Below, piece by piece: positions 9,153 to 23,264 of a stretch of 64,000 nucleotides of DNA; position 1 is the stretch's first letter; every line of letters starts with the position of its first letter. The stretch covers positions 1-64,000 of the forward strand of contig JAMZAV010000353.1 of the NCBI GenBank assembly GCA_024449915.1, read 5' to 3'. Source of the DNA: Sweltsa coloradensis. Lineage: Eukaryota > Arthropoda > Insecta > Plecoptera > Chloroperlidae. The notes beneath the pieces were generated by a model that had not been told where the DNA came from, did not search any database, and saw only the letters and a program-made list of their open reading frames with translations. The position numbers and the translations under genes are program-made.

Positions 9153-12046
9153 TAATCAAATTTAAACACAAGTAAGAAACTAATAGTATTTTGTTTTCTC
9201 GTATTTTTCTTAGACAAGCTGTTGCTTATGCTGTTTCGCTTCCTCTTTTGGGAATTCCCGTACCCATGCTGAACAAGAAGTAGCGTGGTTTTACGTTTCA
9301 TAGGTAAATTTTGTCTTCTGATATTACAACGCTTACCTTACCTTACGCAAACCTTACACATTTTACTATAACTTGCATAAAAAATTAACAACTTAGGCCT
9401 ACGTGTCAATGGTAGTTTGACGGCAATATCCATTGCTATGATACCTGTCAGCTCGTATCAACTACAATCATTTACGATGTTCGAAGGTTGCATAATAGTT
9501 TCAGTTGTCGTATGTTAAAATATGTCAATATGTGCATTGAGTCAGAGAGTCGAGTCATTTGTCGTGGTAAATTAAGTCCTGCAATAACATGATGGGTTTC
9601 CAAGTATAAGGGGCGTGCATGTCCAGCCCGTCAGAGCGCGGCACGTGACATATTGTCCGAGGGAGAGAACTCATATCAATCAGAGGAGAAGATAAAACAT
9701 TCAGGTGATTGATAGAGAGAAGTACAATGACAAACTTTCATGATTGAATGTCCACAGTGTTTGCAGTGGTCGGACCCACAAAGTCATTTAAGATGGAGGG
9801 AGAGAAAGCAATCGTCAAAAAGCACTTTTAGCTCTTTTATGAGCTTAATGCTTTTTTGTTGATAAAGGCCATCGAAAATGAAAGGGGGTGAGGTTGGCCA
9901 ACTGTTTGAATGCACAGGTTCGCTTTAGTTCTATTTCTTGAACGCAGAAAACAAAAATCCACGTCTATGGCGATATGAGAAAGAAAAGTACTAACGAACA
10001 AAACAGTAAATTAAGTTTAAAAATTAAAATATTGACATCTCTTGACAAGTACGACTTGGGAAAATGAAACTGCGTACTATAGAACGTTGCTGATTTCATG
10101 CCTTACTAAAACGAGATGAGCAGTCTATCTATAACAAATACTTGTTTGGAATTCGTGTTCCATTTGGATTGACAACTGCACAGTTCATAGATTGTTGGAC
10201 GAAGACGTAATAATTGTTACACGAAGACTATAAAACGAGTTTACCGCTGACAATGTGGAGCTAATTGCTTTCTAAAACACAACACCTCTCTGAATGTGGA
10301 CAGTAAATACCAAGGCATGTTGTCTTGTCGAGGTTGTGTGTAGAGCAGTTGCCACAGGACGACACCTTAGCTCGCCAACATAAATTAGTTTTATTTTGAA
10401 TCTCAAAAAATGTATTAAACATTATTTTTACACGTGTATATCTGCTTCAAATGATTTAAAAGTTACAGAAGCAGAATATTGGAGAATGTTTGAAATATTG
10501 ATGAAACACTATATAAGTTTCAACAGGAATAAAAACCTTTCTCCACGAAAAATAATATTATTAGCTCCCGAGTTCAGTGTCAAATCGTTAAGTTTCCACA
10601 TTGTGTTGAAACCCTAACGATGTGAGTGTTTATAACGCCCTGAGGGGCCGGTGTTTACAAAGACACTGACTAGAGAAAATCAGGAGAGCCCGCCACGTGT
10701 GTATTGACGCCACATTCCCGACACTTCTTGCACCTCCTGAAGATAGATGCAGGTCGTTAAGCGACCCATTCTTCCTCCGCACCTTTTTACCACCAAACTG
10801 CTTTCGAAAACTAAAGCATTTAACAATGAGCCATTTATTACTTGTGCACAACATTTTACACGAGATCCTATACTCAGTTACCTTGGATTTAACACTGCCT
10901 TGCATGGCGTAAGCCACTCAGGAGTTCGCGAGAAGCTCTTCATTAAAAAACCAACCAGGATTAGACGAAAGATAATAAAAAAACGTGTATAAAAAGTTAT
11001 CTCCTCTTCAGGTATATAAAGCACGCAAGCCTTGTTAAGTGCTTGATACTCGGGAGACTAAAAAAATGTCAGCCAAAATAATTAATTATCAACTGAGAAG
11101 CTTGTTGGATGAACGTTTTAGTTGTCATGACAGCGATACTGTGGTAGTCAACCCACGAAGAGGTTTTAGTATTTCACGCGCGGATTCGTGAATTGTTGTG
11201 TGTAGTTTTGCTATTCAACAGGATAAGTGGGACGAACAAGAAATACGGGAACTCAGCCACAAGTTTGCATGTGCTAACTCGTAGATTATGAACCAGTTAA
11301 TACCAAAACGCAAATACCACATTACCTATTTCATACTATGTGTGGTTTAAGTTGCAATTATTTTGTAACTATGAATATAAAAATCCATTAAGCTAGATGG
11401 ATGTTAATTTTAAGTAGATAAATTTTATACAGTCTATCAAATCCGAAACGGTAGCGATGGCGGTAAATGTAGTGTAGATAGCGAAAGTACAAGCAATTAT
11501 GATTGAATATTTTCAAAAGTTTTATTGACTCTGTATCATGAAGATGGGAATGAAACCAATGTTGAGCAGATCTCTCTGAATAACGTTCGGATGAATCTAA
11601 TTTGCCTGATCTGTCGGGCGACAATCAATCTAATCAAATCTAATTTGATCTATTGTTGATTTCACAGTGAATTGAATTTGATCATCCACACTAAACATTG
11701 CGAACAAGACGCAAATTGATTTATACCACACGGACAAAGTGTGTAACCCTCCATGAGCTCCCCTGTTCGGAGTATCACCAATGATTGTGGTTTGACGAAA
11801 ATCCCGAATTAATGCTATGTACACTGACACGTGGATTTACCGACTAAGCTTTTAATGAGTCGACAATTGGTCTAGAACTGAACTGGTCGTGTTCAATGAT
11901 TGAATAATTTGATTGTGGCAGGGAGCATGAGAGGCCTAATTAATAATTATTCCAATCCTCCCTCATCACACGGTTCTGTGCTGGAAGGGTTGACGTTTCG
12001 GCGTCGAGGTTGGGTTGTGTTTGTTGTTGTGTTGGTGTATGTTAAA
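9153..12046. other. Unassigned sequence, 2.9 kb
   Basis: No gene, RNA or clear repeat found. Open frames of 60-95 codons (for example 10396-10617 and 10630-10917) overlap each other on opposite strands and show no domain, so I do not call them. Confidence 0.4.
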
Positions 12047-12794
12047 CTAGGAAAACGCTTAAGTCCCGCCGCGTTGTTGGATGAGCGTAATTGGTGCATT
12101 GAGCTGCCATGTGTTATGCGGATTTTCTGTTGTTCTGTGAAAAAAATCATTACTAAGTTGAAGATTGTTTTTAAATTAAATTAAATTAAATGAAAAATTA
12201 ACTTAAATTTGTAATTTTTTTAATAAATCGTAATTTTAAAAAAGGAAAAAATCGTAATATTGAAATTTTCATAAGAAATAATTATTCGATTGCGCACAAA
12301 TTTTACACGAATATAAAATTAAGGTTCTGTGAAAAAATCATTACAATAGGATAAAGCATGTAGGTGTTATAAGTCAAAGAATTGTTTTAAAAAAGAAAAA
12401 AACGTAAAATTTCGATTTTCATGAGAAATAGTTTTTCGATTGCGCTCAAATTTCACACGAATACCTAAATTCATAAAATTAAGGTTCTGTGAAAAAATCA
12501 TTAAAATCGGATAAAGCATGTAGGTGTTAAAAGTAGAAGACATTTTTTTTAAATCGTAAAAAATCGTAAAATTGCGATTTTCATGAGAAATAATTTTTCG
12601 ATTGCGCTCAAAAACGTGGCAGTTCTTGGTTCAGAGATTTCGAAGGCCTCCATGAAATTTCATCGCAATTGGAGTATCGGTTTAGCCGGAATTGTGTTAA
12701 CAGGCACACAAAAATACAGAAAAAAAAAGAAAAAAAACATTCCGGATTTTTTTCTCCAGTGTAGTGAAATGGAATCTTCGCTTCGCTCATCCAA
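12047..12794 (-). mobile_element. Family A Helentron-like element, copy 2
   Basis: On the plus strand it runs from CTAGGAAAACGCTTAAGTCC (3' end) through GTTGGATGAGCGTAATTGG to CTTCGCTCATCCAA (5' end). Internal GCATGTAGGTGTTATAAGTC subrepeats recur about every 160 bp. The base after CTAG in element orientation is T. The 5' end lacks one GCGAGC unit compared with copy 5. Confidence 0.8.
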
Positions 12795-14647
12795 CAAGGT
12801 ATCGAGCATGGATATGACAAAGTAAAAGTTTACTTAATAAATTGGATTAGTTCTGCGAAATAATTTTTATTTAGTCTTTTTGTGAGGTGGGATCAGCTTG
12901 ACTATGACCTATACGGATCAGAAAATTCACGCAAACTCGATTTATTATGATGTTTGTATCGGCATAGTATTTTCCATGTATTGTTCTAAGTTTAGAATGC
13001 ATTTTGGGAATAGCTCTTTTAGAAGAAGCGCTGTGATGATTGTCTATATAAGGGAGGGTCATCTCATGAGATTTCCAAACTTTATCTGGTACGCGCCGAT
13101 TCTACACGACAATATATTATAGAAGTATGTATTGATTTCTACTAGTTTCATATTATTCTGAATGTTATTTATTGCAATTTTGGCAACGCAATCGAAAGAT
13201 GAATATCTCTGTAGGGGCTCACACATGAAGAGTAAAATGATATTGTTTATAAGGACGAATAGTCGAAGGTAAATTCATACAACATATAGATCAAAACTAT
13301 TGTCAGTGATAAGCCAGTGGCGGGAATAGAACTCCCCTATTGTAACTTCAATATGATTACAGTTCTCGTTCCCATGCAGGGGTGAAATACTCCTTCCCAG
13401 GGGACTACACTCAATATAATATGTATATGATGTGAGGATAAAAGAGAGATGTATATACAAAGTCGATATTTTATATATGACTCAATACCAGCATTCGCAT
13501 TCGTCTTAAGACTTTGTTGATGGCTGGCATCCAACCGGTCTCCCGTAAAGGGGTATCAAGTATGATAACGAGTGGGCTACCTCTATAGGCAGTATACATA
13601 CAAATAGCGTTACGTCCTTGTGTTCGGCCTAACTATTCGTATATTCCCAACATGAGTGATAACGTTACTGGGAACACGGAGTGATAATGTTCCCGGGAAC
13701 AAGGCAGCGCTGTCTAGTGCTAGATCACGGTACTAACACACTGAGACGGAGGCGGAACAGCTCGACGCCCGAACAAGGAAAGGGAGAGCATAAACTCGGA
13801 ACCAATCTTAAATCACCGCATGACTCCGCGCGATGAATGGAATACAAACATTCAGACCGAGATAAACACAATTCAAGGTGTTTTCATCGTCATCAAGGTA
13901 CGAACGACGTCCCATGCTGGTCAATGATAGGCGGGTCGGGTCGTCAGTTACATCGTGGGGGTTGGTACTGTGTGCATTCATCGTCTGAATCCGCCCGGCA
14001 ATACGAAACGTTACGGGAATTAAAGATAGTTATGACCGTCAACATTTTAACGGCTTTTTTAAGTAGCGGCATTAATAAAGTGCTAAGAAATCCCCCCTAA
14101 AATAACTCGAATACGGTACCTCTATAAAAAAGGCAGCAATGCTGTATTTGAGTGTTAAACCAATAAATATACATAAGATTATAATTATATAAAAGTACCT
14201 TTTAATTTTTATAAATGACTTCGTCAGCAGGTGGGACCCAAAATGGTTAATTTCATAAAAGTGAATCATGAAATGAACCCTCAGCCTAAGTAGCTGATAA
14301 TATTTGGGGTGGTAAATACACCACGCTCGAAATGCCTATGTTGGGAACGTTAGCCAGATGGCGATTACTTAGAACATACTTTGCTTCAAAGTTCAACCTT
14401 GAGCTTTTTACTACTTGAAAGATGCGTACATAAGTACAACATTTATTTCATAACAGGTGACTATGACGATGGCATGAAAGTATTTTAGAGAGAAACAGCG
14501 GAGAAAATCGTTTATTTAAATATTAATGGTACTGATTTACCGAATTCAGATAAAACAAAATTTCAACTTTAAAGATAAAAGTAATAATACTACTTTTAAT
14601 ATTCTTCCCTTTAACTACAAAACACAATTTAACATTTTCTCAATTAA
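12795..14647. other. Unassigned sequence
   Basis: No gene called. On the minus strand 13300-13400 contains GAGTTCTATTCCCGCCACTG, which resembles a B box and T-arm, but no A box at the right distance is clear. CCCGGGAAC and TGGGAACACGGAG around 13670-13700 form short palindromic pieces. Confidence 0.35.
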
Positions 14648-15375
14648 TTGGATAAGCGTAGCGAGCGAAGCGAAGATTCCATTTCACTACACTGGAGAAA
14701 AAAATCCGGAATGTTTTTTTTTTTTCTGTATTTTTGTGTGTCTGTTAACACGATTCCGGCTAAACCGATACTCCAATTGCGATGAAATTTTATGGAGGCC
14801 TTCGAAATCTCTAAACGAAGAACTGCCACGTTTTTGAGCGCAATCGAAAAATTATTTCTCATGAAAATCGCAATTTTACGATTTTTTTTGATTTTTAAAA
14901 AATTTCTTCAGCTTATAACACCTACATGCTTTGTCCGATTTTAATGATTTTTTCACAGAACCTTAATTTTATGAATTTATGTATTCGTGTGAAATTTGAG
15001 CGCAATCAAAAAACTATTTCAACAACTATTTCAAACAATTCTTTGACTTATAACACCTATATGCTTTGTCCGATTGTAATAATTTTTCACAGAACCTTAA
15101 TTTTATAAATTCATATATTTGTGTAAAATTTGTGCGCAATTGAATAATTATTTTTATGAAATTTATATTACGATTTTTCCTTTTTTTAAATTACAATTAA
15201 TTAAAAAAATTAAAAATTAAGTTAATTTTTTATTAAATTAAATTTAATTTAAAAAAAATCTTCAACTTAGTAATGATTTTTTCACAGAACAACAGAAAAT
15301 CCGCATAACACATGGCAGCTCAATGCACCAATTACGCTCATCCAACAAAGCGGCGGGACTTAAGCGTTTTCCTAG
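14648..15375 (+). mobile_element. Family A Helentron-like element, copy 3
   Basis: Starts TTGGATAAGCGTAGCGAGCG and ends TACGCTCATCCAA, CAAAGCGGCGGGACTTAAGCG, TTTTCCTAG, then T. Here the first half of the 3' stem reads AAAGC instead of AACGC. Subrepeats are shortened, giving 728 bp. Confidence 0.8.
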
Positions 15376-18214
15376 TTTATTTCACTTTGAACAAAAGTAG
15401 TGACTAAATTATCACCACAGTACATTAGATTTTAATTTCTCACACTCCTTTACACTAAGCTATAAACTCGTTTAAATGTTTCCAAACAATTTTAAAGTTA
15501 TTTCTAAAACTATATTTTTTAAATCTAAAATACATTATGATGGCTCTTACATGGTGACTAAAAGAAGTTACGGACTTCAACAGAACAAGAAATCTTTAGT
15601 AAAAAAGTTCATGCAAAATTCATCTAAATTAAAAGCACTGCTAGTATCTCAGTCCCTGTACCCTGCACTCCCACAGTCCTCGCTTCGTCCATTAGGAGCT
15701 GAGTTAAAACTATATATGCTCCTTTATATTTGATACCTTTCTTTGAGTTTTACGTCGGACGTAAATATAATATCAAAACGTGGGTTTATTTTTAATCGAC
15801 GAATTTAAATGTGCTTCATGTAAATGGATATGCTTTCATGTCGTGTACATTTGCATTCCGAGTTTCCAAAGTGCGCGGTTTTTGCAATGTAGATATTTGA
15901 ACATGTTAAGTCTGTGTAAGTGTACTAGTGTTGACGATGAAACAACTTTACTTCTATTTAGAAATCATATTTATTTACCATTTACTAATGGATTTTATGA
16001 ACATTAGAAAGAAACATAGTATTCGTTGGTATCATGAAATCATAAACTAGTATCTGCAGTTTGGGCCGCCACTTTGCTTATGCATGAGCACGGAGAGGGT
16101 TGTGGGGGGAAGTAAGTTGAAACATATTACGTAGCTTTTACATGAATATAAACCAAAAAAATTAAATGCATAGTTGATAGACATTGAAATGTACCTTTAT
16201 AACTCTCAATAATTTAACGCAAGTATGGTTTAAGTAAGCTTGGAGACTACACTGTTTGATGATCCATTGCCACATTCAATACCCATCAATTTGAAACGGA
16301 ACCATTTTAAAAACATAAAGTTAAATTTATTGTGATTGGCTCTAAACTGCGAATGATTGTGATTGGCTGTTCCGAGATCAAACTAACGGTCGCTTCGCTT
16401 GGTGAGATTGCTGGACTGGATTTTAATTAAATGATTCTAAGCGGGTTTCGCCGGTGAGCTCAAACTGGGCTGCTCTTTTATTTCCTGTAACTGATAGGAC
16501 TGCATTTCTAATTACCTCTCGACAGCAAAGCTTAAAGTTATCATTTTTAATTAGTTGATTATACAAAAAGAATTGTAATGAATGTATTTTATTGTGAATG
16601 AATAATAATTTTAATGACTGTTGATGTAAATAGTTGTAAACATGTTTATTTGTTATTACAATTTCAATGGTGTTATCTGTTTACAACGCAAGATCTGTGA
16701 GAGTCGATATCTGCCTCTAAGTGATGAAAATGCATTGTTAATTGTTACAGTGATGCCTTCGCTATTGAAAACGTTAAATTTTAAAATATTATTTGCCTGT
16801 TAGAAAAGGAACAAGCAAAACATTATTATCCTCCGGGACTAAATTGTTTTCGTAGGAGAAAGATCGAAGTAGCGTATTAATGTTTGAGTCTCGTAAGCCG
16901 AATTAAACTGAGCCGAGTATAGTTAAATAACGAGCAAAGCCCATCATTCCTCCCCAAGCAATGAAAAGCTGCGTGTACTAAGGCCATTTTCAAGCGATCC
17001 CTGCAATTAACACTTGTGTTTCCCTGCTACAGCCGATAAAGTAACTCTACTCTTTTACTAGCTCTTCCCGTACGACTGAGTGCAGCAACGCGTACTGCGG
17101 AGTGCGTCATTGCGGGGCAGCGAAGTCTCAAGATAACTCAAGAGCTACTTACATCGTTCAAGAAAGCTTAAGTGATTGTAATATGTACCCAACAATAAAG
17201 GATAATTCACCACGTTGCCTGACTGTTAACGATAATCATTCGAATAGGAAGGGATTTTCAATGCAATGCCTAATAATTTATTGTATTTTAATACAATTTG
17301 TTGCAAGTTATTTGTTAAATAATTACTAAATTATTTTTTTTTATAGTGAACAGAAAATAACAAGTGCACCTGGGCATGTCTATGATGATTATTCATCAAT
17401 CACCAATTAAATATACATTGTGATTTTTAGTTAAAAGGTTTAGTTTAAATTTATTATGCTTTACTATGGCATGTCATATTATTGTTGCGTGGAAAAAAAA
17501 TGCTTGACTTGTGTATTGTTCTTGCGCTATACTATCAGCATATTTCGCCAATTTTAAGCCAACAAAAGCTCAACATTTCGAAACAGGGGTCTTTACTAAA
17601 AGTGACAGTGACAGTGACAGCGACAGCGACAAGCGGCAATAGTCGACCAAAACGCCAACTATAGTGAGAAGAAAATGTGAAAACTGCCACCTCGAATTTT
17701 CATAATACCAAATTAAATAGTAACTTTTTACATTTGCTGTAAGTAGTTGTTTATTTCATTAAGGAAACATTGGCAGACGGCAATACAAATGTTTAATGTG
17801 TAATTGTTGCCAATACACAGCTCATAAGCTTGTATAGCTTCTCACTAAAGTTGTCACTCTCACTAACACTTAGTAAATAGACCCTCTTATTGCAGCACTA
17901 CGGAGATTCAGCAGTGGGGGCTGGACTAGCTATCGGGTGTGGCAGCTACGGGGCCAGGAATTGCCTTCAATTAGAAGGTTAAGAGAAAATGAGCCATAAT
18001 TACGAGTTTAAACTAACAAAAGGTTGCCATTTGTACCAACCACTCGGCAAGAGAGTGCGCATTCACAATTCACCCTATCAGCCGTAGCAGCGTCGTATGG
18101 TCGGCCCAAGCGAGGGTATGTTGTGCGGACACAAGCCATGATATCCCCTTTGCGAGTCACCGTTTCATGAGCTAACACAAGACTAAATCAAGCAATTTAA
18201 TTTAGTTGGCACCC
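15376..18214. other. Unassigned sequence, 2.8 kb
   Basis: No exon, RNA gene or repeat recognised. The stretch 16400-16680 has several TAATTA/ATTAG-type words and could be regulatory, but nothing in one sequence proves it. Open frames at 15476-15733 and 17102-17329 have no domain. Confidence 0.35.
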
Positions 18215-18613
18215 ATGCTGATGCAACTGTATAAAACAAATAGTAAGAAATTATGAATTTGGTGGAGGTGCCGGGTTCACATTATTCTCAACACTCAACT
18301 GCAAATCAAATCTTAAAATAAGGGACATTGAGAATATTTTACTGACACACTTTGAACTGAGATAATAAGAGAGAGCTTGCGTTACACACGATATTCTAAT
18401 AAGCTAGGTACTCGATTCGATGCTGATGCAACTGTATACAAAAAAGAAATTATGAATTTGGTGGAGGTGCCGGGTTATCATTATTCTCAAGACTCAACTG
18501 CAAATCAAATCTTTAAAGAGGCACTGAGAATATTTTATTGGCACATTTTGAACTGATAGACTTAGAGAGAGCTTGCGTTACACACGATATTTTAAAACGC
18601 TAGGTACTCGATT
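18215..18613. repeat. Tandem duplication, ~205-bp unit, each carrying the 18-mer
   Basis: ATGCTGATGCAACTGTATA starts at 18215 and again at 18420. Both units contain TTTGGTGGAGGTGCCGGG (18258-18275 and 18457-18474), ACTCAACTGCAAATCAAATC, GAGAGAGCTTGCGTTACACA and CTAGGTACTCGATTCGAT in the same order. The copies differ by small indels and substitutions, so the duplication is not recent. The 18-mer is on the minus strand in both. Confidence 0.9.
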
Positions 18614-19518
18614 CGATTCAATTTTGCCACTGGAAATAAACAAAATAACATGTTGGTTATCTTAGAGCAGTAAGACATATTATTTTAGTATGTATCTCAA
18701 GATAATTTAAATTTAAAATTATACGAGAGTGTTTATATTTATTTTAAGCAAGTTGGCTTTCAGTAAAAATTTGTTGTATTAGTAATGGTTTTGAAAACTA
18801 CTGCCTAAATGTCTCTACACAGACTTGTCTACACTGCTGATGTGCGATAAAATTCAAATCAAGTTTTCCAATGGTGTTGTAATCATCTGTATTCAACACG
18901 CTACTTGGTAAGTGCCCCAATGAAATTATCTTATGACCCAGTTCGTAATCGTATACATGTTGCCACCGAAACTTTTTATAAACATCGGGGGAAATCCGTA
19001 AAATTACCCAATCCTGCGCCAAACTTAATCCAAACTATCAGAGAGAAGCCATAAACGAACTCGAAATAATTGCATTCAAGTTTGGAGCTGTATAACTGGT
19101 CGAGTGGGACTAAACGTTCAACCACTACTTAACCAGTCTCACATTAGGCGCCTAAGTACGAAATAAAATTTCAGACTCCAATTAGAATTCAATGAGCCGT
19201 TGAAAAGAACAAACATTAAGTTAAAAGCTAGCGAAATTAAAAGTCAGGGTCTTTCGCGAGGATAATAAACATAAATCCCGCTATCTTTCTGGCAACAAAG
19301 GGTTGTGGAGGGACGTGTAAATAAAGCTGGGGTGAGAGTGCGAGAGTTACCGGGGAAATGGTTTTATCTCCTGTCCATATACAACCTGCTAGTTAAATCG
19401 GTTTAATTTCCTCCTGGTTCTGCAGACGGCCGCCGAGTGCGTTGCTTGCTAATTAGACAAGAGGGGTGCTACGTAGCAAGACGGCATCAATCAGGTTAAG
19501 TCATTACTGCAAGGAGGT
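18614..19518. other. Unassigned sequence
   Basis: No coding or RNA signal recognised. A 75-codon minus-strand frame at 18798-19022 has no domain. Confidence 0.35.
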
Positions 19519-19854
19519 TTGATAAAACTAGGGAAAGTGGATTATTTCACGCTAAGGTGGCTGTGCTCAGCTATAGCAAGAGTAGAGTTGCGTTGCCGCA
19601 ATTTGCTTTTGATTGATGCTGTTTTGAATTTGAGAATTTCACGAACTTACACTCACATTAAAAAGGCACAGAGAAACATGTGTAGTTATGTGAAGGCACA
19701 CCGCACGCCGCTGTTTGTTAAACATAAACTATTAACCCTCTACTCCCTGTATGTTTTGGAGAAAACCTCTCTTGTAAAAAGTCTTGCACATACATTTAAA
19801 AAAACTGTCTTAAGACGGTTTGATGAGCTCGGGCCAACTTTTTTACAATGTTAA
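19519..19854 (+). pseudogene. Non-LTR retrotransposon ORF2 C-terminal fragment
   Basis: The 111-residue open frame contains KHKLLTLYSLYVLEKTSLVK (about 19725-19785). This resembles the segment after the RT thumb of Jockey-type elements, where a K-x-LLTLPSLYI-x-E pattern is common. The preceding residues (R-x-C-S-Y-V-K) are basic, also as in that region. No RT catalytic motif, upstream ORF or poly(A) end is present, so this is an isolated fragment. The family assignment is by pattern only. Confidence 0.5.
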
Positions 19855-20339
19855 ATTGAAAAAATTGCTAAAACCCAGCTAATTTCATTTAGAGTCTGGA
19901 CTACTTTTCAACCTCCAATTTTCACCTAAAAATTTTGAATTTTGGGACGATGTTAACAAGAGATGAGCGCATGTCGCTATCAGAGCACATTTTAAAATTA
20001 TATATATTTTTCCACGAATTACTACAATTTAGATTTTTGTTGGGATATTTACGGTCAGTTAAAAACAAAAGTGAGCACTTCTTCGCAAATTTTCTCTGAT
20101 AGCGACAATCACACATTCTTTCTAAACATTTTGGTGCAAACTTCAACATGAGACGATAAACGATAGAGTTTTTCGTAAAAACCTGTTTTTCTCGAGCTCA
20201 GCCAACAATTTATGATGTACGAAACTGAAATATGTTTTTAAAACATATTTTTTCGGTGACGATTCCAGTTGAAGGTTAACTTTAACTTTAAGTTTTACCC
20301 GGCGAGACCCTCTTGAAGTGACTAACTAGATAATTATAG
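19855..20339. other. Unassigned sequence
   Basis: AT-rich, no recognisable feature. It may include decayed flank of the retrotransposon fragment. Confidence 0.3.
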
Positions 20340-20505
20340 AGTGTTATAGTAGTTTAGAAAGAATGGCATGTTTATGAAGGCATTCATAGGGACTCAATGC
20401 CAGAATGCGCCTTGACGACTGAAGAAAACTATGGACAAATCGAGCGGGATTTGAAACCGGAACCTCCTGTATCAAAGTCTAGCGCGTAACGCGTGACTAA
20501 ATTTT
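20340..20505 (-). repeat. tRNA-derived SINE-like unit
   Basis: Read on the minus strand: TCACGCGTTACGCGCTAGAC (A-box-like D arm), GATACAGGAGGTTCC, then CGGTTTCAAATCCCGCTCG, a good pol III B box with T-arm. After the head comes GTTTTCTTCAGTCGTC. The same head-then-TTTTCTTCAG order occurs at 24670-24770 on the plus strand. It is not a functional tRNA because the acceptor stem is not evident. Confidence 0.5.
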
Positions 20506-23264
20506 ACATTTTACACGTGCATTTTACGTATACTATCTTGACTGCAATTTTTTATTTTGGAGTTTTTAGACGAGAACGCTCGAAATATCTACCTTGTAAG
20601 CGTACAATTGAAAATAAATGTTGAAAATTCCTTTCTGTATTAATTAAGGTTTCTCAAGTGTTGGATTTGCGTTTATTAAAATAACTTGTGTGGAACACAA
20701 CAACTCCTTATCAAATTAGCGCAATGTTATTTCCTAGCTGATTGAAATCCCTTTCTGGAGATCTTCTTCTGAAGACTTCACCCCGTCCGCTTGACAGGGT
20801 ATAAGAGAGGAAGCGGAGTGGGGGGAGGGAGGAGTTGGGGGGGGACACAATAACGATCTGTCAGTTTGAATGTCTGTCTGCACTTCGCTTATTAAAACAA
20901 CCACTTGAATTGTTTAGAAATTAACAAACGAAATAATCATCATCAAAAGTACGTGAAATGCGAAGAAAGCTCAGAATTGAATAATATAATCTAGATGAAG
21001 AGTTTTACGTTGCAACTTTGTCAACTAATTCAATTGGCGATTTTTTAATTGGATGTCGAGGTCCCTGAAAGAATCTCGCCGTCGTCTAACAAATAGAGCG
21101 CGTTCTACCGGTAGAAGTCTGAAGCTTCGCTGCACGCTCCGCTGAACAGGGCTCATTCACTCGGGCTCTTCCGTCGCAGAAGAAAAGAAAACCCGCTGGT
21201 TAAAAAGTCCATCTTTTCATAGCTTTCACGACGATATTAAGAAGTGAAAGAGTGAGAGGAAAGAGATTGCGAGAAAAATGAAAACTAACTTTTCTCTCAC
21301 GTTTCAACCACAGAAATTAATTTCTGTAACTTTTGAGGGATGAGATGAACTCTCTCGAGCGAAGATGAGTCCTGTCACGGGATGAATTAATTCACTAATG
21401 GTTTATGTAATTGAAATTAAGAGATTTAAATGGTGTTTATTTATAATTGCTTTTAAATACTGGATGGGGGTTTCTTTCACCAGTTTCTTCTTAACTTTCT
21501 CAAGTGTTGAGGCCGAGTCTTTGAGGATTGGTCCACGAGTGACTTCTCCTTAAAATTGTGTTCCGGGACCAATTACCGGTTGGTACCAACTACCCCCCAG
21601 TCCCTTACACTTTAAAAAATACTCGATCATACCCACACAGACAGCGCTTATATCGGTGTAACTGTTGCCGAAGCTACGACTCCCTGAACCAAACATGCCT
21701 GAGAATCAACCCCAACATATAGTCTCTAGGTTTATCGACGCTGCTCGAAGTGCGTGTATCTTAAAATTACTTTCAGGGAACAAAATCGAACACGGAAAAC
21801 CTCTTCTGTGGGTGATTGAGAGGTCAAAACGTGGTGGGTTTTTCAAGAGGGAATGAGTGGTTTGCTGTACGCTGTAGGGTGGACGTTGTGGGGGGGGGTG
21901 GTTCGGGGCCCAAACACTGGGGCATCGTCATTCGTAATATTTTTATACCCTGTAAGTCTAATTGCAATATTAGAGCAGAACATGAAAATGTCAGATATTT
22001 GATTTCAAAATAGCAAACATAAATAATTTTAGTAATCCATTGATAACAGTCTTTCGTATTACGGAACCATCTATTACCTATTCACAACTAAAATCGTATT
22101 AGCGGTCAGAAACATTTAATATGTTTTTGTATGTGTAGGGCCTAGCCTATCAATTCGAAATGCGCTATGCGTGTACATGAAAAACGTACAATTTTCACTC
22201 AAACGCAGAATAAATTTAAAATCGTAAAAAAAATCATGACGAAAAGGCGCCGATGGTTTTTTCGTCGTCTCGACATAAAACTCTATACTAGTCTTGATGT
22301 AAAGATTCAATTTCCGGTCGATTTCGATCGGCATTACTTCCTTCAGCAAACCAGTCGGCTTTCTGCGGCAGTTCTGTCCGAGCTTTACTTACACGCAGGA
22401 TGGTGGGGGGCTCGACAGAACGGGGCGGGGGGGGGGGGGGGGGGGGGTCCGTCACTTCATGGATGCGAGACCGTGTTGGGACTGAATATGGTTGTACCGA
22501 GAACGTCGACTCTTATCAGACTCTGAGTGGTCTCAAAACGTTTTTGAAATCATGTTTCACTTTTAAAATTTGTGAGGAGAGCTGACACTCATTCTCAATA
22601 TATTTATAACTTGATTTTTTTCATTCTATAAAACACCCGCTTCCCCCGACACCACCTCCCCACCACTAGAAAGTTTTCGATGTTTACTCTTGATAAAGCA
22701 AAGAGTAAGTTTACTCCATTGGAATTATTTCATTATGTAATGAAACGTAATTAGGGTCTGGTACATCGTGTCATCTGTGCCTATTGTTACAAATATAATA
22801 TCAACTGCATAGTTTGTAGATTTGACACATTTTATAATCAGTTTGTTCGTTAATGACGAATTTTGTTCGAAACCGCTGTGAAAAGGAACTGAGTACTGAA
22901 ACCACTGCCGTTATTTTATCATTCTTTTTTCTCACATCTTATTCAGGATTATTGTTCTAAAAAATTGCTGAATGATATCGAATTCGGAACTATCGCTTTT
23001 GCTATCAACAGTCTTGAAGCCAATATAAAATTGCGCCAACATTGTCCATGCAGTCTGACATAGCGCACGGTCGGGTCTTGTGGTGGTTCAGTCACCGAGA
23101 CTTGACTGGTACAGAGTGCGCGACCTGCGCCCAGAGCACCGCGTGCTGCGGCGTGCAGGGGGAGATAACATCTTCTATCAGTCCGGGCTGGACCTCTCGG
23201 ATGCCTCATAAATCAGATGCAGATATGAGTGACAGAGGCCACACAGCGAACACGCTCGCCGTCC
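20506..23264. other. Unassigned sequence containing G-runs
   Basis: No gene called. A 21-base G run lies at 22427-22447, and shorter G runs lie near 20820-20845 and 21890-21897. A plus-strand open frame at 22167-22526 spans the G run as poly-Gly and is not credible. Sequence near 23090-23200 is GC-rich without a clear feature. Confidence 0.35.
22427..22447 (+). repeat. Poly-G run, 21 bases
   Basis: An uninterrupted run of G directly after CGGGGC. It could form a G-quadruplex. Its exact length is unreliable in most sequencing data. Confidence 0.9.

Noticed and set aside
13300..13400. tRNA gene on the minus strand
   Set aside because: A B-box-like GAGTTCTATTCCCGCC is present, but no A box, acceptor stem or anticodon arm can be placed.
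15476..15733. 85-residue plus-strand open frame as a gene
   Set aside because: No domain; composition matches AT-rich background.
22167..22526. 119-residue plus-strand frame
   Set aside because: It spans a 21-base G run as poly-Gly and has no domain; the run length is uncertain so the frame is too.
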